Positions 44,365 to 55,473 of a DNA stretch of 64,000 nt are shown here, one piece after another. The DNA is from Micrasema longulum (lineage: Eukaryota > Arthropoda > Insecta > Trichoptera > Brachycentridae), in contig JAGVSM010001191.1 in NCBI GenBank assembly GCA_022494885.1, positions 186,001 through 250,000 of the forward strand, read 5' to 3'. Position numbers and translations under genes: made by a program. The notes under the pieces are model-generated. The model ran no database searches and was not told the origin of the DNA. It saw only the letters and a list, made by a program, of their open reading frames with translations. Within the stretch, counting starts at the first letter, position 1; each line of letters begins with the position of its first letter.

Positions 44365-44960
44365 TTTGAGTTTGTCCAAATTTTTGTAGACAAGGACTGG
44401 ATTCAACTCCCTAGGGAGCTGTTTATATTAACATATTACAACAGAAAATTTGGACAAACTCAAAATATTGTTGATAAATTACCTGGTCCATGAAGAAGTA
44501 TAGAAATTGAAAAAATAATATTTTCAGGCGTTGCCTAGTATTTTATTTTATTTTATTTTATTTTATTAGGGAAATCAACAGTTCTACATACATATTTTTA
44601 GTAAACAAACAGATATAGTGTATAAACTCAGAACTAATAACAGATTTGCACATAGTATACAAAGTTAGTAAAGAAAATATATATTACATATCAAAATATA
44701 TTACATATTAGTATGTAGGTGAAATAATTTAATTAGATGAATCTCACCCGCACAAATAAAGGTTTCAGCTCTTTAACTTCACAAACATCAACAGATGAAA
44801 GAATTGAAGGAATATAGATATTCAAATATAGGCAGAATGGTGAATGTTACACAGTGTGTAAAGTGGCCACTTAAACCAGCCATTGACAGGTCATAAGCCC
44901 TGTAGATGCCTAGACTTCTATATTACCTTCTCTTAAATGTTCTTCATCTCTGTTGTAATA
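44365..44960. mobile_element. M1 element, split by a retroelement tail insertion
   Basis: The left terminal block is GAGTTTGTCCAAATTTTTGT, then AGACAAGGACTGGATTCAAC. A second terminal-like block lies at 44448-44475. From 44528 it reads GGCGTTGCCTAGTA. After the insertion at 44541-44708 it resumes with TGTAGGTGAAATAATTT, AATGGTGAATGTTACACAGT and CATAAGCCCTGTAGATGCCT, ending TTCTTCATCTCTGTTGTAAT near 44960. The uninterrupted wording is confirmed by the copy at 61722-62050. Confidence 0.78.
44541..44708 (-). mobile_element. 168 bp non-LTR 3' end inserted in an M1 element
   Basis: It begins with (TTTTA)n on the plus strand, the mirror of a (TAAAA)n tail, and is flanked by TAGTA at 44536-44540 and 44709-44713. 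The M1 sequence is continuous once the insert and one TAGTA are removed. A severe 5' truncation with an A-rich tail and short target duplication is typical of non-LTR retrotransposition. Confidence 0.75.
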
Positions 44961-44969
44961 TCCTATTAT

Positions 44970-45480
44970 TTTATTTGCGCTCTGACATTGTAAAATTAAA
45001 TAAACGAACTTTCGGGAACCAGCTTACGCATCGCCAATAGGAACGTATTAATTTTAAAATAATTGTTGTTTTTTAGTGGACAGAAGGTGCTTCTACATAT
45101 AAACTTATTCAGAAAAAAAGTTTAACACATATGATAAGGAATATGGGATCAGGTTATGAGTTTGAAAGGGAGCAGGAAATGGATTTAGTAAAGAAAAAAA
45201 ATGTAGGACAGTTTGGGCTCTAAGAATATTATAATAATGTTTTAGACGTTTCTTAAAAGTTGCCGAGGAAGGAGAAAATTTGCGCACTAATTACAGCGAC
45301 AGATTAATTAATATTAAAAGATTAATAATTGACACTAGAAATCAGTTTATTGGCCAAATTTTTTTAATGAAGAGTTTGCTCATTCCAAAGTCTGGCAATC
45401 TGAATGGTGAAGTCAAGGAATCGGTGAAGAATAAAGTCGTATGTCGAGGGATGGAAAAGTGTTCTCTCGTGAAAAATATA
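44970..45480 (-). pseudogene. CR1/jockey-like RT C-terminus and 3' UTR
   Basis: On the reverse strand from 45480, one frame gives HTTLFFTDSLTSPFRLPDFG and later RKFSPSSATFKKRLKHYYN, separated by stops. These match the Phe-x-x-Ser-Phe-Thr-x-x-Ile-x-x-Leu-Trp-Asn and Phe-Lys-Lys-Arg-Leu-Lys-x-Tyr pattern ending many non-LTR RT proteins. The remaining bases down to 44970 would be the 3' UTR. Confidence 0.68.
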
Positions 45481-45743
45481 TAATACTAATTAAATAGGGG
45501 AATCTGGGCATTTTAATTTAATCTCAATATTTATTTATATATTCTAAATTATTTTCAAATGTAATTGATTTGTAATTTATTTTAAATTTTTTATTTTGTT
45601 CCAATATTTTTTTTTGTATTTAAGTTTTATTTTCCTCAAATGTGGAGTACGAGTTATCATATTATGTAAAATAAAAATTCAAGTTCATAATATGCTAGAC
45701 GGAAAATTGACGGAATATAGGTATACCAAAAAGGAGTGTTTGG

Positions 45744-45776
45744 TCAGTTCAATGCCTCTCAGGCATTGAGTAACTG
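45744..45776 (+). other. Perfect short hairpin
   Basis: TCAATGCCT, loop CTC, then AGGCATTGA gives a 9 bp perfect stem. CAGT and ACTG extend it further with a small bulge. It lies in an intron stretch with no recognised element. It could be the core of a decayed palindromic element. Confidence 0.6.
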
Positions 45777-46057
45777 ATAACAGCGGGATTTTAGAGTTTT
45801 AGCGGACTGTATGGAATTGTTACTCACTTTTAATGTTCTTCCGATTTTTTCTTATATGGAGCACTTCATTTGCTGCAGCACGTATACCGGTATCGTGTAG
45901 ATGGTGTAGATGATGATGAACTGTACAATTTAGTCTATTTATAACACACTAAACTTCACTTTGTTCGAATATGCTGACGCAGTATATGATTAAGATTTAT
46001 CAGAGAGGTGAATTTTCACATGTGACTTTCTCACAGAACGGTAGAAGCAACAAAAAT

Positions 46058-46235
46058 ATATATTTGCGTTTTTATGATTTACCCAAATATTTCATTTTGA
46101 GGGCTATTTTCAACGAGTTGTAAATAACTCACTACTAGACAATGGCAATCAAGTTGGGATCGAGTGGGGTTCGAACCATGGACCTTTAAGCCGTGAGTCC
46201 GAAACACTAGCCATGGGACCACAACACGATTCAAT
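46058..46235 (-). mobile_element. tRNA-derived SINE, family 2, full copy
   Basis: It reads TATTTGCGTTTTTATGATTT, TTTTGAGGGCTATTTTCAAC, TCAAGTTGGGATCGAGTGGG, GTTCGAACCATGG and ACTAGCCATGGGACCACAAC, followed by ACGATTC. The reverse-strand tRNA-like head has both promoter boxes. Confidence 0.83.
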
Positions 46236-46349
46236 TTCGTAGACTCCGTTTTTTTATTTTAACCAAACCAATATTGTCGTTTGTAATTTAACACATAATA
46301 CAAATAAACAATACATGATAACATGACTAATTGAGATTGAAATTTATTT

Positions 46350-46640
46350 CAAAAGAGAGGGAAAACATTTTGGAGAAGGGAAAATAGAACTCCAGGCACT
46401 TACAACTGTTATTGGCTGACCACTTTACAAACTGTGGTAAATTAACCATTTTGTTTATGTTTAAACATTTAAATTTCCTGACTTCTTTCATTTGTTGACT
46501 TTTGGAAGTAAAAGATCTAAATCCTTTATTGATGTGGGTTAGATTCATCTAGCTAAATTATTTCACCCACTAGGCACGCCTGAAAATACTTTTCAATTTT
46601 TGTATTTCATTTTAATTCTAACCTTGTCTACAAAATATTT
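46350..46640. mobile_element. M1 element, diverged single arm
   Basis: AAAGAGAGGGAAAACATTTT, CCAGGCACTTACAACTGTTA, CACTTTACAAACTGTGG, TTCATTTGTTGACTTTTGGA and AGGCACGCCTGAAAATAC follow the family order of the left arm and centre. No inverted partner was found, only a scrap like CTTGTCTACAAAATATTTGT at 46622. Confidence 0.7.
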
Positions 46641-47064
46641 GTATTAACCAATTAAATAAAAGCTAATGGTTACTGTGCAAAAGTAAGTTATTGTGTTGTT
46701 GAATTGAATTTGAATGAAAATTCAAGTAATTTATTTAATTTATAAAAGTAAATCATTATTTTTACGTTTTCATTTTGAATTTTAATGCAATATATTTTAG
46801 AATTCCTCTATTCGCTAGCAGAATACCCAGGTGTGCGAATATTGCTTACACTTTATGTAGAAGAACATGCGAGCTGAAATCGTATTATTTTTATTCGTTG
46901 TCTAGTCGAATACATGAATTCAATTTCAGTTTCTGGTTTGGTTCCAGAAACGCCCACTAAAATGTACTAGTTTATGAATATCTTCTTGTAATACCACAAA
47001 TTTTAAATACATGCTATACTGAAAATTATTCCCTTAGGTTTGAAGTTCAACAGTTATGTTCATT

Positions 47065-47165
47065 ACTTTTCTTGCTCCAGAACAGTATTTATTGATTATG
47101 TTTCAAGCATGTTATAATTTTACTTACCAACTAAGCCTAGAACCTTTCGGTCGGAAACAATATTT
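47065..47165. repeat. R4-related fragment
   Basis: CCAGAACAGTATTTATTG and CCAACTAAGCCTAGAACCTT, then TCGGTCGGAAACAATATTTT, parallel 35670-35770. It is short and diverged. Confidence 0.45.
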
Positions 47166-47214
47166 TTCAACATATTTGTTTTACACACATACATATTTAA
47201 TCATCTTAAAATAC

Positions 47215-47300
47215 ATCAATCTTATGTACGTGTGATGTCACCAAACTCCTGTTAAACGGCTGAACCGATTTACGTGCGGTTTTTTGAATAATAATTATCT
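47215..47300 (+). repeat. Helitron-type conserved block, copy 1
   Basis: GTACGTGTGATGTCACCAAA, then CGGCTGAACCGATTTACGTG and CGGTTTT. Non-autonomous Helitrons of insects often carry a 'GGCTGAACCGATTT' word (family knowledge). It is matched in reverse at 63240-63335 and 49300-49400. No 5' TC or 3' CTRR end was found here. Confidence 0.5.
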
Positions 47301-47439
47301 TTGCGCTGCGCATTTCTGTTGATCTAATGTTCAATCTAATCTCTAAAAAAAAGTTAGGAACATAAACGTTTTATTCATCGACTACCTACCAGAGTTGCAT
47401 TCGACGAGAATGCATAATATACAAACTAATTTTTATTTA

Positions 47440-47660
47440 TTCATTTATTAGTTTATACATACAATGTTACAAAATGGCACAAAAAACACTCTGGCAATTT
47501 CTGCTAGTACTAGGAGTAGGCTCAGTATATGAAGGGTCGGCAAGCCAGAAATATTAATACGCCTAATGTTGCAATCGGTTCCTATATGGGCAAATGCCTG
47601 TTCTAAGAAACCGATTTGTTGCGGCAAATATGGTTTACGAATATGTTTCCTATAAACAAA
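47440..47660 (-). repeat. Dispersed repeat R5, second copy
   Basis: See the wording shared with 42590-42830. On the reverse strand it ends TAAACTAATAAATGAATAAA, an A-rich tail that supports a non-LTR 3' end. A 103-codon reverse-strand frame across 47448-47759 is not recognisable as protein. Confidence 0.6.
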
Positions 47661-48079
47661 AAACAATATTGAAGAAATAAAAAAAAAAACAGTTATAGCC
47701 CAAAAGAGAAAAAAAGAAAAAAAAATTGGGAAGATTGGGAAGATGTTATTTTTTTGCAAAAAAAAAAATGAAAATAAATGTTTACAAACAGCAATCGTTT
47801 TTTGTGGATCTCAATCAGATTCTTTCCTTAAACTCTTTATAATTTCTACACATTTATTTCTTTTTAATGGATTTTTGTTCGTACTAAAAAAATATTAACT
47901 GACATTCAATACGTTTTTGCAAATTGCAAACCTTAACAATGAGCACCCCTGTTGTTAGAAGAGCTAAGTTTGACATTTAAAAAAACAGTTCTGTATTTAA
48001 ATGCCATATATTTATTTATAAATTGATTACATATTTATTACCAGATAATTTATATAAAACTAGAGCATTTGAATGTGAA

Positions 48080-48522
48080 TATGGAATATTTTCCGGGTTA
48101 GGTTAGTTCAAAGTTCAAGAACAATGGCGCGTGATAACTACTTTTTACTACAGTGTGGATATCTGTTAAGGATATTCCATCTTTCCTGCATTCTGCTTCA
48201 AGATTATGGCGTTGCAAACTGAAAAATGGGCACTGAAATAACAGATGTTCTATACTCTGTGAAGAAATATCATCGCATGGACAATAGTCATCATTCCTTA
48301 ATTTAAACCTATATAGATAACTTCTCATAGCTCCGTGTCCGGTAAAAATTTGGGTCGTTTCGAAAGTACTTTGGTGATGATGACGGAAGTTTGCTGCATC
48401 AGCCAGCGTTGGGAAAAACATTTTAGTGATTTTACCTGCAGAAGAAGCGCGGTAATGATCCTCCCAACGCTGCTGCGTATTTTGTGTTATACAGCGTTTA
48501 GCAAAGCTAAGGGGAAATTCTG
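48080..48522 (-). pseudogene. I/R1-like retrotransposon ORF2 C-terminal fragment
   Basis: An open reverse-strand frame reads KRCITQNTQQRWEDHYRASS, then FTGHGAMRSYLYRFKLRNDD, YCPCDDISSQSIEHLLFQCP. The T-G-H-G-x-x-R-S-Y-L-x-R-F word followed by Cys-Pro-Cys and His-Leu-Leu-Phe-x-Cys-Pro is the zinc-knuckle-like end of I, R1 and LOA type ORF2 proteins, just after an RNase H domain. The frame is intact for about 140 codons. The 5' part is missing. It ends at about 48525, where an RTE-like piece begins on the other strand. Confidence 0.87.
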
Positions 48523-48527
48523 AGAAG

Positions 48528-48975
48528 AAAGGTGCCGTTCTTTTACAAGTTGCGGCTCTTGCTGGTACTCCTATATGAGTCCGAATCTTGGCAGCTTACT
48601 GACGTTAAAAATACGAAACTTCCGAGTTTTGAAAGTAAGTGCCTCAGTAAAATATTAGGCATAAGATGGTTCGATTTCATAACTAACATTGAAGTCCAAG
48701 AACGGACAGAGCAGCGTCCTATAACTAGCGTTTTGAGAATGCAAGGGTGGACCTAGCTTGGATAAGTGCTGCGTTGCCTCGGCAGAGCCTCAACTTAAGC
48801 TGCCTCTTCTTCACACCTGCTGGCTCCCGCCATCCTGTAAGACTGTCAATGACGATCTTTCGGCATTTTTATGTACGCAGGATTGACGACGGAGAAGGTG
48901 AGAGTGCTGGATTAGCTAGCGATTGGATCTCTAGAAGGCGCTTGGTGATGTCCACATGCTCCACTTAGGAGCGCA
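48528..48975 (+). pseudogene. RTE-like retrotransposon 3' part
   Basis: On the plus strand, LLLVLLYESESWQLTDVKNT, KCLSKILGIRWFDFITNIEV and QERTEQRPITSVLRM are followed, after a frameshift near 48748, by SLNLSCLFFTPAGSRHPVRL and ISRRRLVMSTCST. This matches the family seen at 36930 and 63590 but is a different subfamily. It abuts the I/R1-like fragment tail to head. Confidence 0.83.
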
Positions 48976-49004
48976 TGTGAAAAAGAAGAAAATAAATCGT
49001 ATTG

Positions 49005-49250
49005 TGAGTGTAGGAAACTCTTTTTTCCATCGAACCACAAGTCACCAAATTGATTTACCGGCAGAACATCTCAGAATTTCAAAATAACGCCTTCGCTGAG
49101 GTTTTTTGCCTCAGGGATTAGACTTTTCGGTATTATTCTCCTTAAAAGTCCTTCCTTAATGTACGTATTTTTTAAAATTTGACATTAACGAATTTATTGT
49201 TTTGTGTGAGCTAATGATCATAATATGCTGTAGTTTTCAATTCAGGAACT
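49005..49250. repeat. Dispersed repeat R4, second copy
   Basis: TAGGAAACTCTTTTTTCCAT, GATTTACCGGCAGAACATCT and GCCTCAGGGATTAGACTTTT follow the same order as 36025-36235. The similarity includes an AT-rich end and a TTCAGGAACTTCC word that is also at 35980. Confidence 0.55.
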
Positions 49251-49299
49251 TCCTTTTTTGTTCTTGTTCTTAATAAAAAAAGATTTTATGAGCTATAAA

Positions 49300-49405
49300 T
49301 CTTTTCGTGGCAAAGATGTACATTTATCTGAAAACCGCACTTAAATGGGTTCAGTAGTTATTCAGTCCATCGAGGACAACTATTGGAACATTGCTTTAAA
49401 TATAT
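49300..49405 (-). repeat. Helitron-type conserved block, copy 2
   Basis: The plus strand reads CTGAAAACCGCACTTAAATG, GGTTCAGTAG, the reverse of the CTGAACC...GTGCGGTTTT block at 47245-47285. It ends in a TATATATATA stretch. No element borders were seen. Confidence 0.5.
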
Positions 49406-50444
49406 ATATATTTAGATTTGTTACACCAATAAAATAAAATTAAATTAAATTAAAATACATAAAATCCTGAGATGAAAGAGTTAAAACTTAATTTGCGGAA
49501 TTAATGCTCGAATGAGTTATTAATAATTGAGTCGCAAAATCAACCTCGTTGAAGACTTAAGTTGAGAAGTTTTACGGCGTAAATAAATGCCTTTAATAAT
49601 GTCTTTCGTGAAGTTTTCAACGCTTCCCTTTCTAAACTGATGCGTCCCCATTAAAGTTATTTAATACTGACAACTACACCTTTTTTACTTGTAAAAGTTA
49701 TGAGTTTTAGTTCTGTGATGTTAAGCGCCAATTTTTCATGGATTCTTTCACAATCCATCTCGTCCGTAGCCCTCGGTTTGCAAAGCATAAAAATGATAAA
49801 ACGTTTATTTTTAGTCATAGAACTGTGAAATTTGTCGTTTGAAACGACTGTCTTAAAGTATTAACTGCGGACATTATTTTTAAGATGAAACATCGCTTTT
49901 ATTACTTAAAACTTTCTTGGAGACGTTTCACAACTGTTATTGTATGGTTTTTTTCTGTTTCTGAAAAAATATGATACTTTTTTGTGGTAAGTCGCAAACC
50001 TGAAAACACGAAATTATCATTACATAATGAGTAACCCCAGTGAAGTCACATTATTTTAATTATGAATCATTATTAATAATGCGAAAAAAAATAATAATAA
50101 AGTAGTATTGTTTTCAAATGACTTTCACTTATGTAGACGGAATGTCAAAGATATAACAATTAAGATTAAAAATACTAGTCTAACTCACTTATCGCCGTCC
50201 GTATTTCAACAAGGCATATCTCGTTTTTTGTCGAAATTAGCTATGATTATTTTAATTAAAATTAAGTTTTTTTATGGAATAAATAAGCATCATACTGTCT
50301 TGAAATATTTTTTATAAAAACCAGCAAAATACAGTCAGATTATTTAAAGGCGAAAACTTTCCAAACAAATTCTTGAAAAGTTGTTTCAAAATTTTTTTTA
50401 ATCGAGATACGCTTTTTTGAAAGATAGACACGATATCTGGACCT

Positions 50445-51113
50445 CAGGACCCTAATTACAATGGGAAGTTAACATTTATCTTTAATTTTATCTACAAAGT
50501 AAAATTAAGTTTTCTGTATGAAAAGCAGAATATGCATCCATTTTTTTCTTCTAAACATGTTCAATGAGGAACTTCAGCCCTACGGGAAATTGGATACAAA
50601 AAATGTTTTCTTACGCGGGGTAAAAATTAGAGCATTAAATTGTACGGCTAAGTTTCTTGAAAATGTACAGAAAAAATAATAAAAAAAATTTGATAAAACG
50701 CACTACTTTAAATGACGTCACTGGTTCATGTGAATCAACCCATTATCTGAGAGCTATGGAAGATTTCCGGTCTGCTTGTCGCTTCTGGACCAATAGGAAG
50801 AACTGAATGGGAATAAGCGGAAATGAACCTCTGACGTCACACGCGGAGTTATTTCAGAAATACAAAACTTTAAAAAATCGTAGCGCCGATAATACGATAT
50901 GTAAAAATTTAAAAAAATAATTTTTGACATAGTTTAACAGTCTATTAACGAATAAAAAATTTGAAAAAAAACACTGAACTTCCTCATTACAGGTTAACGA
51001 CGAAGATAATTTTAATGTTTATGCATATACTCATTTTTGTACACAAATATAGGTTTTTCTATATAGACAGTTAAAGATAACTCTGTTAACTTCCCATTGT
51101 AATCGAGGCCCTG
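50445..51113 (+). mobile_element. Family T: complete 669 bp inverted-repeat DNA element
   Basis: The left end CAGGACCCTAATTACAATGG, then GAAGTTAAC, and the right end GTTAACTTCCCATTGTAATC, then GAGGCCCTG, form terminal inverted repeats of about 29 bases with two or three mismatches. The interior is non-coding. It includes GACGTCACTGGTTCATGTGA and CTCTGACGTCACACGCGGAG, two TGACGTCA-like words. Related partial copies are at 10916-12140 (reverse) and 54265-54575 (forward). A clear target duplication was not found. Confidence 0.82.
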
Positions 51114-51619
51114 GTATTTATTTTATATCAACACTTAAATGGTTTTTTTACACTGGAAATACTTTAAAATAACTCTCTAGTATATATTTTTTTGTTCCAA
51201 GGGCAGCACGCAGTATTCTTTTGGCAGATTTTATTTAACCTTTGGTCACTGTCTCGTTTTACCTTATTAAAAAGTGTGTTTTTTTTATTATCTAATTAGA
51301 TTACGTTTCTTTCTCTCAAATTTGTATTCTCAGTACTTAGTATTTGTCTCAGGGAACTCGACATTTTGTCATTTTGAGAGATTTTGGTGGACAAAATTAA
51401 TTATCTAATATACCTAAACATATGATTTTCTTATGTGATAAAGTTTATTTGAATATTACAAAACATTTTTTTTAAATATTTATAGTAGTTGTCGAGATAT
51501 TAATTAATCAATAGCAGTTTGCAACGCCAGTCACATCACAGGAACGGGCGGGTTGATAAACACTTATTTGGTCAAATTAACTAATGAACAATTTTGTAAA
51601 AGAATATTGTACTTAAATC

Positions 51620-52320
51620 TACAAAAATGTAAAGAAAGCAGCCAGCCATAGAAAAGTGAAACATAGATAATAGCACTTTTGCAAAAATAATGAATAACCA
51701 AATCTACACCACAGTTGAAATGGTTTTTACTTTGACGAATATTTAATTATATAATTGACCAGTTTGAAAGGTCTTTGAAGTTTGGCTGACCACACAATTC
51801 AAAATGTGCATTTGGGAGAAAACATCCAGTCCTGCTAAAACTCCAATGTATCTTGTGTCATTATGTACTGAACAAGTTAGTTTATAATTACATTCAGTTA
51901 CTTAATTAACTAATGTAATAATAATGAAGAAAACAGCTAACCTTAGTAAACATCTGAAACTTTTTAAGACAGGTATAATGTTGAAAACAAACAATAGTTG
52001 TGGACGTTTTCTGCCTTTTATAAAAAAAAATGTAATTCAAACTTTATTGCTAATGTTGACTATGGCTGTTTTCTGTTAAATGTGTTATTAATAACCATCC
52101 ATATTGTTAGATTTTTCTAGTGCTGTGGATGTTTTCTACAAATTGAAAATTCCGTTTTTGTGACCAACACTTTTTTCAGGTGATTATGTCAGTTTTTTGT
52201 ATAAAAGCGGCCTGGTTGTTTTTAGCAGAACATAGAATTGACCTTACTGCACCCGATAACACCAATATCAATCGGTTTTTTAATTGTGGACTAGCGCTTT
52301 TTGTATAACTATTTTCAAAT
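51620..52320. repeat. Second copy of the interior of the 3006-5021 element
   Basis: GAATAACCAAATCTACACCA, TTGGCTGACCACACAATTCA, AGTGCTGTGGATGTTTTCTA and TTTTTAGCAGAACATAGAAT, then ACCCGATAACACCAATATCA, run in the same order as 3410-4390. The SINE present at 4050-4262 is absent at the matching place (about 52160-52200). This gives an empty-site comparison dating that SINE later than the element. Confidence 0.72.
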
Positions 52321-52779
52321 ATAAAATCGAATTAATCAATTTGAAATGTATCCAAACCAAACTTAAGTAGTTTACTTTTAATCTGCGTCCGGGCGGAAGA
52401 CTTTTAATTTTATTTTAATGGCGTTGCATATTAAATTTGATGCTTTTGTCGACGTCATGTTGAATTATTTTATTGACAAACTCGTTCGTAGTACGCAACT
52501 AGGCCCAACTGTCGGGTCTGCAACATAAACATAGGTAAGTTTAACAGTTTCAAGAACGTTTTTTCCTTTCTCGTTTAAAAACTAAAAAGGAGAATCCCTC
52601 CACTAAACGATCAATTCTCCACCCATACTCATACTGCTGTCACCAATTCAACAACAGGCCTCAGTCGTGCACTACAAATCGATTCCGTTTTTTTTTTTTA
52701 AATTAAGTAAAAGGTTGTACATAAATGGATTCTTGCTCTCTAAGATGGGTTGGATATTTGTAGGAAAAGAAATTAAGTC

Positions 52780-53350
52780 TTGAAAAAGGTTGTCATTTGG
52801 TCATTTATTGGGCAAACAAAGAAGAGGTGGTTGAGATCTTCATCTTCAAAACGACAATCAGAAATGGGTGAATTAAATTTTTTTTATAATTTATTGCCCA
52901 AAAAAAATTATGTTCGAAACTCGTTTATTTATCGTAGCTGCTCCAAATTGAATTTACTTTGTCCCCGTTTAGATATTTTTAATTCAAAATTTTGTGACTT
53001 CAAAAAAAAACTTTTTGAAACACTGTAAAATAAAACATTTGTCAGTTTGTAATAAGTTTATGTTCCTTTAATTATGTTTATTTTATTATAATATCAAAAT
53101 TTTGAATTGGTCAACTATATTATGAAAATCCCTCTCTTCCACTCCTCCACTCTATTTCCTTATCTTTTTCAGAGCTCTTTTTTTTCTCATGTCTTATTGA
53201 TTATATTATTTTTCTCTTTACGGTGTAACATGTTCTATCATTATATTTGTGAAAATTTTTAACTGGATGTATGTATTATTTTTTAATTGTTGTATTTTTA
53301 TATAACAACTGTTGTTTTTCCTTAATAAATAAAAATAAACATAAAAAAAA
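52780..53350 (+). pseudogene. Non-LTR retrotransposon RT C-terminus with poly(A)-like tail
   Basis: The frame 52863-53028 reads GELNFFYNLLPKKNYVRNSF, IYRSCSKLNLLCPRLDIFNS, then FCDFKKKLFETL and a stop. The Asp-Ile-Phe...Ser...Phe-Lys-Lys-x-Leu ending is typical of jockey/R1/CR1-type RT C-termini. A 3' UTR of about 300 bases ends in AATAAATAAAAATAAACATA, then an A run at 53343. It is a 5'-truncated insertion. Confidence 0.72.
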
Positions 53351-53484
53351 AACACAGAAGACTGCTGCAAGATATTGCGTTGATTAATACACTATTAAGC
53401 GCTTTGTCCAGTAGCTCAATCACAAATAACTATCGACGTGCTTAAAAACATGCTAAGCATTTGAGCAATCACAATGAACAATAA

Positions 53485-53800
53485 TGAACATTCAACAATG
53501 TTTGAGTATGTCCAAATGCTTGCAGGCTGGCTGGATTTCCTCCCTAGAGAGTTGGTCATGTTTGAATTGAATGCCGGATGAATCTCACCTTCGTGATAAA
53601 GGTTTCGGCTCTGTTACTTCACAAAAGTCTACAGATGGAAGAGTTGAGGAAATGTGGATGTTCAAACATGGGCAGAATGGTGAATGGAACACAGTGTATA
53701 AAGTGGCCACTTACACCAGCCGATGACAGGTCATAAGCCCTGTAAATGCCTAGACTTTCATATTCCCTTCTCAAAAGTGTTTTCCTCTCTGCTGAAATAA
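53485..53800. mobile_element. M1 element, single-arm copy, well preserved
   Basis: It runs from the left terminal block (CAACAATGTTTGAGTATGTC, CAAATGCTTGCAGGC) through CTACAGATGGAAGAGTTGAG, GGGCAGAATGGTGAATGGAA, AAAGTGGCCACTTACACCAG and CATAAGCCCTGTAAATGCCT to AAGTGTTTTCCTCTCTGCTG. Both ends of one unit are present, so a one-armed form of about 310 bp seems to be a real element and not just a truncation. Confidence 0.75.
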
Positions 53801-54264
53801 ATTTAAATAATGAACATGCTTAAGTTATCACAGTCATAAGTCACCGCGCGTGTAATCTCTAAGTCAAGGCTCGTGTCGGTTTGTTTTTGTTTTCTTCGTA
53901 AATACGTACAGTTCACTGGCGAAGAATCGGCATTTACTAAAAATAAAAATACAATTTATTGCATTTGCAAAATACTAAGGAGTGTCTAATACAAAAAAGT
54001 GAAAATATAATTACTAATACTATGGCGACTGCTTTTCTTGACAGTTGGCTTGCCAACCGCCGGCTAAATGCAATAAATAGCATGATAAATTATAATGTTA
54101 ATAGTTATTAAAATGAAATATAAATAAATAAAATGACTAATACTTAGGACGGGGTAAATAGTTAGACATTTAAAGCAACTTTGTATAAATGTATAATTTT
54201 GTGTATATGACATGATAATGAATAAATCAATAAAATTATGTTTCCTACCCTTTGTAAAAATTAA

Positions 54265-54575
54265 GGCATAAAATTGTACGGCGAAGCTTCTGAAAAATGT
54301 AAGAAAAAAAATAAAAATGAACCACTTTGAAAGTAGTCATTAGTGCCTTTGAATCAACCAATGATAGATTTCCGGTTTACGGGCAGCCAATTCACCAATC
54401 AGAACTAACCAAAGAGAACTTGCGTTGTCACTTGCGGAGTAATTTCAAAATTACAAAACTTTAAAAATTCATAGCGCCGATAATACGATACGTAAAAGTA
54501 TATTTTTTAAATAATTAGGCTTGATTTTATATTCTATAAACAAATGAAAAAGGAACTTCCTCATTCTAGAGTGAG
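54265..54575 (+). mobile_element. Family T element, partial copy
   Basis: AAATTGTACGGCGAAGCTTC, GAATCAACCAATGATAGATT, TCCGGTTTACGGGCAGCC, GCGGAGTAATTTCAAAATTA and AGCGCCGATAATACGATACG align in order with 50635-50905. GGAACTTCCTCATTCTAG ends the match. The terminal inverted repeats are missing. Confidence 0.75.
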
Positions 54576-55473
54576 CTCGCCAAGATACGTGGGTATGCAG
54601 ATAACTGTAGATATGTTGTAGGTAACAGATGTTGTTGGTAACAGATGACTGCAGATATTTTATTGTTACCAACAACATACCTACACTCCTTACAAAACAC
54701 CAGGTTTGATTATTGTTAAGGTGGACGGGAAATATTTATGTTAAATGTGATTCTACTGTTTTTAAAATGTAAATCTGAATACCTTACCTTCTATGTAACT
54801 AAACGATCTAGTTAAAAATAAATTGTAGCACCAATGCAGTACCCTATGCATCACTACGGTCAGATAAGGAAATAATGGTAATACAAATATTTATATATAT
54901 AAAAATATTTCTAATACAGCAATATTAATTTGTGTAATGTTTTTCAACTTTTATAAATTTACTGAATTAATTACAGAGAATTTAAATTTTGAACATTTAT
55001 TGTTAATTCAATCGTTTTATTCTTTTGATCAATACGAACCTGTTTATATTTAAAATATTCTAATTTATTTATGTTTTTGTGTTACAATCAAATTCCAAAC
55101 TTTTATCGAATTTATTACGTTCAAAGATAATACCTTACAGAGCTTCGAAATCAAATTGAATCATCTCTCAATCCTTTTAATATTCAGTTTACGACCCCTA
55201 TCAATCATGAATTTAAACCGTATTTCTAAATTTATTTGAGAGCAAACCGATGTTTTTCGCGAGGTTTCAAAACATACTTTTGCCTCCCTTTACGTTCAAT
55301 CAAACCCCTTTGTTTCTATTAACTCGTCTCAATTACTTTTTAAAACGTGACCCTTTGTTGTGGAATTTTCTTCATCAGAATTATAACCAAGTGATTTTAA
55401 CTCATTTTTATTTTATTTTATTAAAATTAATTTTAAGTGTAATATTCTAACAAAATGTGCATACAATCTATAC

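Noticed and set aside
45280..45483. Guanylate kinase exon of CASK
   Set aside because: The frame lacks the P-loop-like and GK core residues, and the region reads better as a reverse-strand retroelement end.
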